From the NCBI GenBank assembly GCA_963734725.1, contig CAVTIX010000008.1:1-64000 (forward strand): a DNA stretch of 64,000 nucleotides. The letters run 5' to 3'. The notes beneath the pieces are model-generated. The model ran no database searches. It saw only the letters and a program-made list of their open reading frames with translations, and had not been told where the DNA came from. This DNA comes from DASXKD01 sp963734725. GTDB taxonomy: Bacteria; Actinomycetota; Actinomycetes; Streptosporangiales; Streptosporangiaceae. Below are positions 25,109-33,492 of the stretch, piece by piece (the first letter of the stretch is position 1; each line of letters begins with the position of its first letter). A program made the position numbers and the translations under genes.

Positions 25109-26125
25109 ATGACAACCACTGCTGACGCCACGGCGCACTCCGCTGTGCTCACCTCTGTTGACGTGCCCCGGCCGGAGATCGAGCCGGAGCAGCGCCCTAC
25201 CTTTGAGCGCGTCCTGGTGGGCGTGTTCGTGGCCATCCCCTTGCTCGCCCTGATCGCCGCGGTGCCGCTGGCGTGGGGCTGGGGCCTCGGCTGGCATGAC
25301 GTCATCATCGCGATTGCCTTTTACTACATCTGCGGGCTCGGGATCAGCGTGGGCCTGCACCGCTACTTCACTCACGGGTCATTCAAGGCGGTACGCGGGT
25401 TCAAGATCGCGCTGGCGGTCGCCGGGAGCCTGGCAATCGAGGGGCCGGTCATCACCTGGGTCGCCGATCACCGCAGGCACCACAAGTACAGCGACAAAGC
25501 AGGCGACCCGCACTCGCCATGGCGCTTCGGTAACGACTGGCAGGCGCTGAGTAAGGGCCTCGTCTTCGCGCATGTCGGCTGGCTGTTCGACGGTGACGTC
25601 ACCTCGGAGGAGAAGTTTTGCCCGGACTGGCTCGCGGACTCTGACGTCCTGAGGATCTCCCGGTGGTTCCCCGGGCTGGTCGCTGTCTCCCTTCTCGCGC
25701 CTGCACTTATCGGCGGACTGTGGTCCATGTCGTGGCAGGGCGCGGTGACCGCGTTCTTCTGGGCGACCCTGGTGCGGATCGCGTTCCTGCATCACATCAC
25801 CTGGTCGATCAACTCGATCTGCCATACGTTCGGCAAGGAAGAATTCAAGGTGCGCGACAAATCCAGGAACGTCTCCTGGCTCGCGATCCTGTCCTTCGGC
25901 GAGTCCTGGCACAACCTGCACCATGCCGACCCGACCTGCGCGCGTCATGGCGTGCTCAAAGGCCAGATCGACATCGCCGCGCGAATGATCTGGCTGGCCG
26001 AGAAGTTCGGCTGGGCCTATGACGTCCGGTGGCCGGACCAAGCCAGGCTGACCGGCAAGCAGACCGGTGCAAGCCGCAAGCTCGGCTCCATGACCAAGCC
26101 GGCAATTGCCAAGCCGATTCGCTGA
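25109..26125 (+). CDS. acyl-CoA (stearoyl-type) fatty acid desaturase
   Basis: A 338-residue integral membrane di-iron enzyme. The three histidine boxes are HRYFTH (about residue 91), HRRHH (about 128) and HNLHH (about 270), in the order and spacing of delta-9 desaturases. Hydrophobic pairs flank them (FVAIPLLALIAAVPLAWGWG and VSLLAPALIGGLW). GAGGAG lies before the ATG. It introduces a double bond into acyl chains at the membrane and would adjust fluidity. There is no adjacent ferredoxin gene. Confidence 0.9.
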   Translation: MTTTADATAHSAVLTSVDVPRPEIEPEQRPTFERVLVGVFVAIPLLALIAAVPLAWGWGLGWHDVIIAIAFYYICGLGISVGLHRYFTHGSFKAVRGFKIALAVAGSLAIEGPVITWVADHRRHHKYSDKAGDPHSPWRFGNDWQALSKGLVFAHVGWLFDGDVTSEEKFCPDWLADSDVLRISRWFPGLVAVSLLAPALIGGLWSMSWQGAVTAFFWATLVRIAFLHHITWSINSICHTFGKEEFKVRDKSRNVSWLAILSFGESWHNLHHADPTCARHGVLKGQIDIAARMIWLAEKFGWAYDVRWPDQARLTGKQTGASRKLGSMTKPAIAKPIR

Positions 26126-26223
26126 CCGGCGGAACCGACCATCGGCCTGCACCAGCTCGCCGTCCCGCGCTCGCCTGCGTTGCGATCGGCGGTCCCCGGG
26201 TTGCTGCGACTGTCTGTAATCGA

Positions 26224-26568
26224 TCAACTTGTGTCGCCTGAGCTAAAGAACGTGGCGAAGCTGCCCGCGACTGCAGTGACGACGAAGATGGCCCACGCCT
26301 CGAGGCCAACATCGACAATCTTGCCGGCCGGCGTGAGCGGGTTCGTCATACTTGACGAAACCGTCAGCAATTGCACGGCGCAGAAAAAGGCCGCATCGCC
26401 GAGTCCGTGGATGTTCCCGCCTTTCTGCCCGCTCTCAAATACCCATATAAGCACGGTGGCGACGGCGAAGACCACAAGGGACAGTCCGAACGCAAGCAGC
26501 AAGCGCGCGAACAGCCGGCGGTGCCGTTCCTCTCGCGTGAAGAGCCTCGACAATTCTTCTCGTATCAC
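26224..26568 (-). CDS. two-helix ion-channel-like protein
   Basis: A 114-residue protein from GTG 26568 (GGAGA upstream). The layout is helix (LLLAFGLSLVVFAVATVLIW), pore loop (DAAFFCAVQLLTVSSSMTNP) and second helix (AWAIFVVTAVAGSFATFF), as in minimal two-TM potassium channels. The selectivity filter TVGYG is replaced by TVSSSM, so K+ selectivity is doubtful. The N-terminal 30 residues are charged and helical. A longer upstream frame exists, but its sequence is low-complexity. Confidence 0.6.
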   Translation of the reverse strand: MIREELSRLFTREERHRRLFARLLLAFGLSLVVFAVATVLIWVFESGQKGGNIHGLGDAAFFCAVQLLTVSSSMTNPLTPAGKIVDVGLEAWAIFVVTAVAGSFATFFSSGDTS

Positions 26569-26945
26569 AGCACAGTCTCCTTCCGCCCTGCGCAACTGTG
26601 CGAGGGCGTCCAATGATGCTTCGGCGGCCCGTCGGCGGCAAGGCAGCAGTCGAACCGGCCCGCGGAGCGGCACCGTGTGAAGCCGCCCTGTGCCGCTGCC
26701 CTGTCTCCTGCACCGAAGCATGGGGTGCCGCGAGCGTTCAGCAGGGCTTTTCGCTTGTCCTAGTCCTGCGAGCCAGGCCCATCGGCAGGGGCTCGGACCA
26801 AGTTCACGCCAGGGCAATGGCACGCTCATAGCACGGTGATCTTGGCAGCCTTTGCGCTAGGCCCTAGTGTGGCCGGGCCGCGCTGTAGTGCACCTGGTAG
26901 ATCAGAACGGCGCGAAGGTGTGACTCGCCCAGGATCAGCATCTGT
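26569..26945. other. intergenic stretch, no gene seen
   Basis: About 380 bases upstream of the channel-like gene and downstream of the next minus-strand gene. It should hold the channel promoter. No conserved frame or RNA structure was noticed. Confidence 0.3.
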
Positions 26946-27552
26946 TCAATCCAAGCGTGTCGGCACCCGCCAATCGATGTCTTCCTTGCGGACCTTCCAG
27001 TAATCGATGGCGGGGGTACGCAGCTGCCGTAGTTCTCCTCTAGCTCCCCTCGCCCAGTGGTTACCCGCGTTGTCAGTGAAACTGATAATCACCATCACGC
27101 GGGACATGGCGGCTGATCCTTCCAGTTTGACATCCACGATGGCGCCACCGCTCTCAGGCAAGCTGATGGTCCATCGTCCGGGTGGAAGAACGCCGATCAT
27201 GGCACGGTACTCCGGTTCTTGATCCCACCAGCGCTGGACCTTGTAGGAGGCCCGCGGCAGGAAGATCAGGACGTCGGTCACCGGGTCTTCCGAGTTGTTG
27301 AGAAGCTCAACATCGGCAGCTCGGCCCCGCAGCTTTGGGGGAAGCCGGTCTTCGCGACGCGGGTCTTCGCCATGCGGGTCTTTATGCATCTCAACGAACC
27401 ACGCCGATATCCTCACGGCTTGTTGCCTGAGTTCCCGGCGCAAGCGCTCCTTCCGGTCCCTCCCGGGCTTCCCACAGAGCGAGGGAGACTGCTGCGACGG
27501 TCCCCACCGAGGCCACCCATGTAGCGACGGTCCCCCACTGCACGGCGCTCAA
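26946..27552 (-). pseudogene. membrane-anchored hypothetical protein, one frameshift
   Basis: From a TTG near 27552 the frame reads SAVQWGTVATWVASVGTVAA, a membrane anchor, then VSLALWEAR. At about 27464 one extra G in a GGG run shifts the frame; deleting it gives ARRDRKERLRRELRQQAVRI and joins to a 150-residue soluble domain (ADVELLNNSEDPVTDVLIFL, ending RVPTRLD). The rebuilt protein is about 200 residues, with an N-terminal helix and a beta-rich extracellular or cytoplasmic domain. Function is unknown. Confidence 0.55.
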
Positions 27553-28443
27553 ATCGCCATCATGGGGGACGGCGCGTACTGTCCGGCAGGGCCCAGCAGC
27601 GCTAAAGGCAGGCCCGTCACCGAGGCAAGTCCAACTGGACAGCCGCGGAGAGCCAGGCGGAAGGACCGCGTCGTGGTGACCGGTAGGGGTTCCCGGGTGC
27701 CCTCTGTGATCGTGTCGCGGTATGCCCGGCCCGGCTCCGTCTGCAGCGATGTTCTCGGCCACACGTTCGTGCTCACGCTCTTTGAGGAGAAGTGGAACCG
27801 GCCCGCGCTCACCGCACCGGCCGCGGCGGCGGCCTCGCCGCCCGGTGGCGCTGGGCCCGACCCGGTCTGCGGCCTTCCCCGATCCCCGTCGCTGCCCGAG
27901 CCCAGCCTGAGATGGGTTCCTGGTAGCTTCACACCGGCCAGCTATGCCCGCGTCGACGTTTGACCTGGCGGCACCCTCCGGGCGTTCGTGGATGGCCAGG
28001 ACAGTTACGGCCGGCCCGGGATCAGCAACTCTAGATGGCCCTCCGGCGCTGGGTGGCGGTGAAAACCGTGGGGATCCCCGGCGGGACGCAACTGCCCGGC
28101 TCGCCTGCGGCCGGACGCCCGGCCCTGCCCGTCACCTGCGTCAAGGGTCAGGTGCGTCTGCCGGATCCCCCCGCCAGGGGCGGGAAATGCGGGAGCGTCC
28201 CGGGTGTCGTTGGACGGGCGCGCGGCCCGGGGCCGCGTAGGTGCTCTCCGCGCTCCGAGCCGCAGACCCGATCAAGCAGCGGGCTTTCCACAGCGGCCGG
28301 GAGGGCGGGCCGCCCTGGAAGTCAACGCGCACGCGCTCGGGCGGACCCGGGAGCGCTGGGGTAAACGTCAGTGGACTTGCCGGGCCTCGGGCACGGCGAG
28401 GCCCCGGCCCGCGTGACGCGGGCCGGGGCGTTGACCGGGTGGA
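27553..28443. other. long intergenic stretch
   Basis: About 890 bases. Apart from a strong hairpin at 28401-28429 nothing gene-like is visible; open frames on both strands are Pro/Arg/Gly-rich shadows of GC-rich DNA. Confidence 0.3.
28401..28429 (-). terminator. perfect 13-bp hairpin, probable terminator
   Basis: Arms GCCCCGGCCCGCG and CGCGGGCCGGGGC pair perfectly around TGA. It lies 15 bases past the stop codon of the minus-strand fragment at 28444-28539, the position of a terminator. There is no U-tract, as is common in actinobacteria. Confidence 0.6.
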
Positions 28444-28539
28444 TCAGGAGGCCGGGACCGGGGTCACCGGCAGATCGGCTGTGACACCGTTGACGCTGAC
28501 CTGCACGGCCTTGCTGATCGTCGCAGGATCGGAGGTCAT
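28444..28539 (-). pseudogene. short C-terminal gene fragment
   Basis: The minus-strand frame ends MTSDPATISKAVQVSVNGVT and then ADLPVTPVPAS before TGA at 28444-28446. It reads like the last strand of a beta-rich secreted protein. Upstream the frame becomes Pro/Arg-rich and no start with a ribosome binding site is seen. The strong hairpin just downstream suggests it was once the end of a transcription unit. Confidence 0.3.
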
Positions 28540-28700
28540 CCCGTCGTTGGAGCCGCTGTCCGGGCGGGCGGGTGAGCCGCCCCGCCCGGGGCGCTGTGGG
28601 CGGCCCGCCGCCACCCGGACGCGAGAGTCAGCGCAGCGCCACGCCGAGGGCCAGGTGCGGTAACGATCTTCCGCCGCCTCCGCGAGCGCCCCGCGACCGG

Positions 28701-29297
28701 TCAGCCAGCCTGGGTGTAGGTGTTTCCGGCAGGCCAGGTGTCGCCGGAGCCGGTGACGTTCACCGAGTCCATCGACGGCGTGTAGCTGATCAGGTAGTGG
28801 GTGGCAGCGGCGGCCACGTCACCGTGGAACAGTTCGGTCAGCACCTTGCCCAGGCTGGTGTTGGGGTCCTGGACAGCCGGGACGTTGCCCGGGTCCGGCG
28901 CGGTGGCCGAGGCGATGCCGTTGTACTGGATGGAGCCGGTGATCGTGCCCTGGCTCAGCAGCGGGCCGCCCGCGTCGGTGCTGCCTTCGTCGGCTGACCT
29001 CGGGTCAGCGAAACCGGCGAACGTGCTGCCGCCGAAGCTGATCTTGACGTTGTACTTGCCGTCAGCCCGGTGCGTGGCGGTGACCGTCTCCTTGAGCCGG
29101 TCGGCCCCCCACACCGGCCCGCGGTTCGGGTCGGCCTGGGTCGCGCTGCCGGACACCGAGGTGGTGTCGGAGTGCAGCGGGCTGACCGTGTGCGCGACGA
29201 CCGGGGTGGTGCTGGCTGACGCCGACGCCGCTGAGACGCCGATGCCGCCGAGGACTGCCGCAGCGCTGATCGCCGTGGCGGTGAGGATCTTCCTCAT
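28701..29297 (-). CDS. secreted hypothetical protein
   Basis: A 198-residue protein with a clear Sec signal peptide (MRKILTATAISAAAVLGGIG, cleavage probably after the ASASA region near residue 28). The mature part is Thr/Ser/Gly-rich and predicted beta-rich (YNVKISFGGSTFAGF and GTITGSIQYNGIASATAPDP), with no Cys. GAAGGA lies nine bases before the ATG. The 5' side is an AT-rich divergent promoter shared with the gene at 29392. Family unknown. Confidence 0.75.
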   Translation of the reverse strand: MRKILTATAISAAAVLGGIGVSAASASASTTPVVAHTVSPLHSDTTSVSGSATQADPNRGPVWGADRLKETVTATHRADGKYNVKISFGGSTFAGFADPRSADEGSTDAGGPLLSQGTITGSIQYNGIASATAPDPGNVPAVQDPNTSLGKVLTELFHGDVAAAATHYLISYTPSMDSVNVTGSGDTWPAGNTYTQAG

Positions 29298-29391
29298 GAT
29301 GAATATTCCTTCCTTAGATGCTTGTATTTGTACTCTATGGTATCTCTATGAGGTATGTAAAGAGACTGTATGCTAGATCACACTCACTCGT
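29298..29391. promoter_or_regulatory. AT-rich divergent promoter region
   Basis: About 95 bases of unusually AT-rich DNA between two divergent genes. It holds several -10-like hexamers, including TATGGT (29337) and TATGCT (29368). The second would place a start site close to the ATG at 29392, giving a nearly leaderless message. Confidence 0.45.
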
Positions 29392-29661
29392 ATGCGTGGT
29401 ACAGTGGCTGCCATGCCGCGTCCCTATGCAGACCCTGTGGAGATCATCACCGCGCCGGTCCCCGCGCAGTCCCCCTTCATCCCCACCGACGCCAAAATCG
29501 TCGTCGGCGCGGTCGCCCCCGCCTCCCCCGACCCAATCCCGATCGTCCTGCTCCCCGGCTTCGAATACCGGATGCGCGAATGGCGGCACCCCGACACCCA
29601 CGAGATCCACTGGCGCCTGGAGCGCAGACGCTCCTCCCAACACGGCGACCACGACGAATAG
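29392..29661 (+). CDS. hypothetical protein
   Basis: An 89-residue protein (or 82 from ATG 29413, MPRPYADPVEIITAPVPAQS). It is Pro-rich in the first half, then reads VLLPGFEYRMREWRHPDTHE and ends in a polar Arg/His/Asp tail. Third codon positions are strongly GC, unlike the opposite strand, which supports coding. No signal peptide and no known family. Confidence 0.5.
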   Translation: MRGTVAAMPRPYADPVEIITAPVPAQSPFIPTDAKIVVGAVAPASPDPIPIVLLPGFEYRMREWRHPDTHEIHWRLERRRSSQHGDHDE

Positions 29662-30265
29662 CCGCACCCACCGAACGATCGCGGCCACGTCCGCGGCGGT
29701 AACGCCGTGGAAATGCAGGTGCACCTGGCGTGGCCTTGCCCGTGCCGGGGTGCCAGCCGCGTGGTACTCGCCACGGCACCAGCCGTTGAACGCGGCGCGG
29801 CCCAGGGTGGCTGTCTACGGCGAGAATCCGCCACGCGGCTACCCTGGGTAAGGAGCGATGGCCCGCAGCGCTACGCGCTCATCTCGACGTAGCGCGACAG
29901 CGATCGCTAGCCCAGGTTCAGGATCACTGGAGGCCACGGGTCGTGTGTCACCGGTTGGCAATACCCGCGCCCAGGCTTGGAGAAGTTGCCGCGCCGGAAC
30001 TGGCCGGCTCCTGACACCGACAAAGACGAAACCGTCCGACTGTACCCCGTATCTGTCAGATGGCCATCTTTGCCGATCAAAAGCTGATCAAGATGCTGCC
30101 CCAGCAAGTGTCAGCAGCCAGTGAGCCAGGAACGAGTCTCTAAAATTAAGCAAAGGCCGCGGAAAGAACAACGCCAGGTACGTGTCGGGCCACGTAATTC
30201 GGCTCACTCTCGTCCTAATCTTGCAGGCCAGGGCAAGTGATCACGCATGGGCGGACGCGGTGAGA
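29662..30265. other. intergenic stretch, no intact gene seen
   Basis: About 600 bases between two plus-strand genes. A minus-strand frame from 29724 opens MHLHFHGVTAADVAAIVRWV but then runs antisense through the gene at 29392, so I do not accept it. Nothing else was recognised. Confidence 0.3.
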
Positions 30266-30457
30266 ATGCGGCAAGTCACACCCGCGCCGGGCGGGCAATC
30301 GAGAGGTCTTGTCGGGATAGCCGCCTGCGTGCTGCTAGCCGTGGTGGCGTGCGCGTCCATTCACGCCAGCAAGGCTGCCAAGTCTGCCTCGCCGCAGCCT
30401 GCGCCCAGCCCGGTCCTGGCGCAGCACCCGCATCTCCCGCCAGACCTGGGCAGCTAA
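30266..30457 (+). CDS. possible small lipoprotein
   Basis: A 63-residue frame whose N-terminus (GLVGIAACVLLAVVACASIH) has a hydrophobic core and a lipobox-like LAVVAC, followed by a Pro/Ser/Ala linker (SASPQPAPSPVLAQHPH). It overlaps the next gene tail to tail by four bases. No mature domain follows the linker, so it may be truncated. Confidence 0.45.
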   Translation: MRQVTPAPGGQSRGLVGIAACVLLAVVACASIHASKAAKSASPQPAPSPVLAQHPHLPPDLGS

Positions 30458-30816
30458 GCGTTGCCTGGGGCGCCGGCTGCGTTGACGGTCACATCCAGGG
30501 TGCCGGGATGAATCGTCAAGGTGAAACCGCTGCTGGTGCCTACCGAGCTGCTGCCGCTTGGGACGGTGGCCCCGCCATAGCCCCGGTAGGTGATGACGAC
30601 ACCGGTGAGATCACAATCGGCGTGGCGGATGGTGACAGGCACGTTGCGCACCCTCACGTGGGAACCGGGGTGCCCGCATGCGGCCGCGAACTCTGGCGGG
30701 ATTACCGTGCGAGGAAGTGGCCGCGAGGTGCCGCATGCCGCGGTGGCCACCGCAGTCAGCGCCAGGGCAGTGATCGCCGCCAGAACCTGGCCGGGCCGGC
30801 CGGGCATCCTAGTCAT
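30454..30816 (-). CDS. putative lipoprotein
   Basis: A 120-residue protein with signal peptide MPGRPGQVLAAITALALTAV and a lipobox-like ATAAC near residue 27. The mature domain is beta-rich with two Cys (AAACGHPGSH and RHADCDLTGV) that may form a disulfide; this arrangement resembles DUF4232-type exported domains. It is probably anchored outside the membrane. The gene ends four bases into the convergent small gene at 30266. Confidence 0.6.
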   Translation of the reverse strand: MTRMPGRPGQVLAAITALALTAVATAACGTSRPLPRTVIPPEFAAACGHPGSHVRVRNVPVTIRHADCDLTGVVITYRGYGGATVPSGSSSVGTSSGFTLTIHPGTLDVTVNAAGAPGNA

Positions 30817-31106
30817 GACGATCTGACGCGGTTGCTCTTCGCCTGGTTCCACCAGCCTGGTCCGAACCTGAAGCAAGATGATCGCTAACTCTCAGGGTTG
30901 CAGTTCACCGCGGTCCGTCCTAGTTCACCCGAGTTCGCGCGTGCGGCCTGAGCTGCGGCACGAACGCCATGAACTCTGGTAAGCGCGCCCGCTCCAGTTC
31001 TCACACCGCGGGGTTCGCGGTTCGAGTCCTGGCGGCGCCCCGTACTGACCCGGTGTTTCTCTCACGCTCCCGTACCGTCAGCCGCTGCCCCGGGCCTGCA
31101 CGGGCG

Positions 31107-31382
31107 CTAGGACGGGCGGTAACCTGCGCTGCTCAGCATCCGACGCAGGTCCGCGACCATCTGTGCGTCGATGTCCTTGCCGCGGGGCGGGTCGAGGAAC
31201 TCCCGCGCTGGCCCGATCGTGACGTCGACCTTGCCATCGTGCCGCACGGTGACCGTGCCGACTGCCTCAAGGAGCGACAGCACCGCCCGCCATTCGATGT
31301 TGTGGCTCACCGGGTGCTGGAATATCTGGCGCAGCGTATCGCGGTGCCGGTTGTTCAGGTGCTCTTGCTGAGGCGATGTCAT
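31107..31382 (-). CDS. conserved hypothetical protein
   Basis: A 91-residue protein: HRDTLRQIFQHPVSHNIEWR followed by VLSLLEAVGTVTVRHDGKVD and a C-terminal VADLRRMLSSAGY. The layout (helix, HNIEW, then strands with a basic patch) is HicA-like or dsRBD-like and recurs in actinobacteria. GGAGG lies seven bases before the ATG. No antitoxin-like partner is adjacent, so a toxin role is not supported. Confidence 0.6.
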   Translation of the reverse strand: MTSPQQEHLNNRHRDTLRQIFQHPVSHNIEWRAVLSLLEAVGTVTVRHDGKVDVTIGPAREFLDPPRGKDIDAQMVADLRRMLSSAGYRPS

Positions 31383-31605
31383 GGCGTTCCCTCCTGCCCG
31401 GGCCTGAGCGGCAGGCCCGTGGCGCAGCAGGCACTGGCGCGGAGCACGACGAACGGCAGCGCGTCCCGAAGCTGGCGGCCCGCTGACGATGATGGCACAG
31501 GTGACCGCGCCAGCGGCTGCCAGCCCATCGCCGGGAAGGCGACGAGGCTGACATCTCTGATGTTGAGCATGACGCGGACCGCCATGCTGTCAGTACTGTC
31601 GAGGC

Positions 31606-32193
31606 GTGCGGTTCGAGCAGCGGCTGCGGGACGGCATCCACTCCGGTGCGGTCGTCGTGGCCTTCCGGCGCTGGAAACGCAGCCAGGTCGTGCCCGGCCA
31701 CCACTACCGCACTGGAATCGACATGGTCGAAGTCGAGTCGGTCAACGTAGTGGGGCCATCGTCGGTGGACGCCGCCCAGGCACGCGAGGCCGGGTACGCC
31801 AGCGCCGGCGAGTTGCTGGCCGACCTGCGCGGTGACCCGGCCTTGCCGATTTACCGCATCCGCCTGCGACGAATCGACGGGCCAGACCCCAGGGACGAGC
31901 TGGCCCTCGCCGCCAGCCTGACCGAGGCAGACGTCGCCGCGATCACCGCCAAGCTGGCCCGGATTGACAGGTCAAGCAGCCGCGGGCCGTGGACCGGCGC
32001 GGTGCTCGCGCTGATCGCTGACCGGCCCGGCATCGTGTCCACGGTCCTGGCCGAAGCCATGGGCTGGGAGCGGCAGGACTTCAAGCTGCACGTCAGGCGG
32101 CTAAAGCAACTCGGACTGACCCTCAGCCTCGACGTCGGCTACCGGTTGTCACCGCGCGGCGAGTCGTACCTGAACTACCTGCGGGCCCGGTGA
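31606..32193 (+). CDS. ASCH-domain protein with C-terminal helix-turn-helix
   Basis: A 195-residue protein from GTG 31606. Residues 1-90 (LRDGIHSGAVVVAFRRWKRS to LPIYRIRLRRIDGPD) fit the ASCH fold, a PUA-like RNA-binding barrel. The second half (ALIADRPGIVSTVLAEAMGW and RQDFKLHVRRLKQLGLTLSL) forms a winged-helix. Such proteins may bind modified nucleic acid or act as regulators. No ribosome binding site of strength is seen. Confidence 0.7.
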   Translation: MRFEQRLRDGIHSGAVVVAFRRWKRSQVVPGHHYRTGIDMVEVESVNVVGPSSVDAAQAREAGYASAGELLADLRGDPALPIYRIRLRRIDGPDPRDELALAASLTEADVAAITAKLARIDRSSSRGPWTGAVLALIADRPGIVSTVLAEAMGWERQDFKLHVRRLKQLGLTLSLDVGYRLSPRGESYLNYLRAR

Positions 32194-32273
32194 GCGGTAT
32201 ATGCGCCCTAGTCACTCGCCTTGGCGCAGCGGACCGTGATCCGGAGCCGCAAGCGACATAACCTTCAGACTGC

Positions 32274-33332
32274 TTACGGGCGCTGGCGCCGGGAAATCTC
32301 GGGGGGCGCCCAGCCCAGCGAATCCCCGCTGGCGATCGCGGCACCGCGGGCGCCGGCCATGTCCAGGTCTGGCACCAGCGCGAAGGTCGCCCGCGGCCGC
32401 TGCTCGTCGCGCAGGTCGGTGTTCTCGCGCACAGTGTCAAGGAACCAGTCGCGGAAGTACGGCGCGGCCTCGACCACGCCCCCGCCGAGGAAATAGGCGT
32501 CCGGGTCGGTGATGTTCGCCGCGATGGTGAACAGCCTGCCGAGCGCGATCGCCTGCTGCCGGAAGATCTCCAGTGCCATCGGGTCCCCGGCAGCGGCATG
32601 GCCCCGTACCAGATACGCCGCCTGGCGTGCCGAGCCGACGCCATGCAGATCATGGCCGGGAAAGCGGGACAGCCAGTACGGGAGCAGGTTCTTCTCGATG
32701 CCGGTCAGCGACGCGACGCTCTCGCCGTCGGCGAGCAGGCCGCAGTTGCACGCTGGCACCGGCTGCGCCGGCGCCAGCAGCCCCTCCATCGAGATCTGGA
32801 CGTGGCCGAATTCGCCGGCCATCCCGGCGGCGCCGCGCACCACCCGCCCGCTTTCGATCACGCCACCACCGAGCCCGGTTCCCACGATCAGCGCCACCGA
32901 GGAGCGGCGGGTGGCCTCGGGCCCGAAGTGAGCGTGGTGGGCGTACAGCGACGCGGCGTTCGCGTCGTTGTTGTAGATGACCGGCAGGCCGAGCCGGGCC
33001 TCCAGGGCACCGCGAACGTCGAAGCCGCGCCAGGCCGGATCCGCGAAGTTCACCGCTCCCCGCGTCGAGATCACCCCGTCGGCGCTGGCGGGGCCCGGGG
33101 TGTCCAGGCCTACCGCCTGCACCGCATCCCGGGGTATTCCGGTCAAGCTGAGCACGCCGGTGAACGCGTCGTTGAGCGCTTCGATGGCTACCGCCGGGCC
33201 TTCCCCGACCCGGCTGGGCGTCTCCACCAGCCGGTCTACCAGGAACCGTCCGGAGCAGTCGAGCACGGTCGCGTTGATGGCTGTCCCGCCGTTGTCGAGG
33301 CCCACCACGACCTCCCGGCCCTGACCTGGCAT
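32274..33332 (-). CDS. ROK-family sugar kinase
   Basis: A 352-residue protein. The phosphate loop is VVVGLDNGGTAINATVLD, the central motif AGMAGEFGHVQI carries the ExGH of the ROK family, and GTGLGGGVIESG follows family pattern. The zinc motif CxCGxxGC is incomplete (ACNCGLLADGES; the last Cys is absent). GGAAGGAG lies before the ATG at 33332. It probably phosphorylates glucose or a related hexose with ATP. It stands alone with no transporter nearby. Confidence 0.85.
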   Translation of the reverse strand: MPGQGREVVVGLDNGGTAINATVLDCSGRFLVDRLVETPSRVGEGPAVAIEALNDAFTGVLSLTGIPRDAVQAVGLDTPGPASADGVISTRGAVNFADPAWRGFDVRGALEARLGLPVIYNNDANAASLYAHHAHFGPEATRRSSVALIVGTGLGGGVIESGRVVRGAAGMAGEFGHVQISMEGLLAPAQPVPACNCGLLADGESVASLTGIEKNLLPYWLSRFPGHDLHGVGSARQAAYLVRGHAAAGDPMALEIFRQQAIALGRLFTIAANITDPDAYFLGGGVVEAAPYFRDWFLDTVRENTDLRDEQRPRATFALVPDLDMAGARGAAIASGDSLGWAPPEISRRQRP

Positions 33333-33492
33333 CGGGCTCCTTCCCGCCGCACCGCAATGGCCCACCGCCGCCGCGGCCGGGCATCCGCGCCGGGCGTTCA
33401 CAAACCATGACAGTACGAATGGTTCCGGGCGGCAATGTTCCGTTCTTATTAACGCCCGGCGCCGACCAGCGCGCAGGGCAGGCCGGGCCGGG

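Noticed and set aside
29632..29724. Minus-strand frame beginning MHLHFHGVTAADVAAIVRWV
   Set aside because: It overlaps the 3' end of the plus-strand gene, whose codon bias is better, and the later residues are plainly antisense.
30985..31060. tRNA-like GGTTCGAGTCC sequence
   Set aside because: The T stem has two mismatches and neither anticodon stem nor acceptor stem can be formed.
31107..31382. HicA-type toxin
   Set aside because: The fold is similar, but no HicB-like antitoxin is adjacent and the key HicA residues are not clear.
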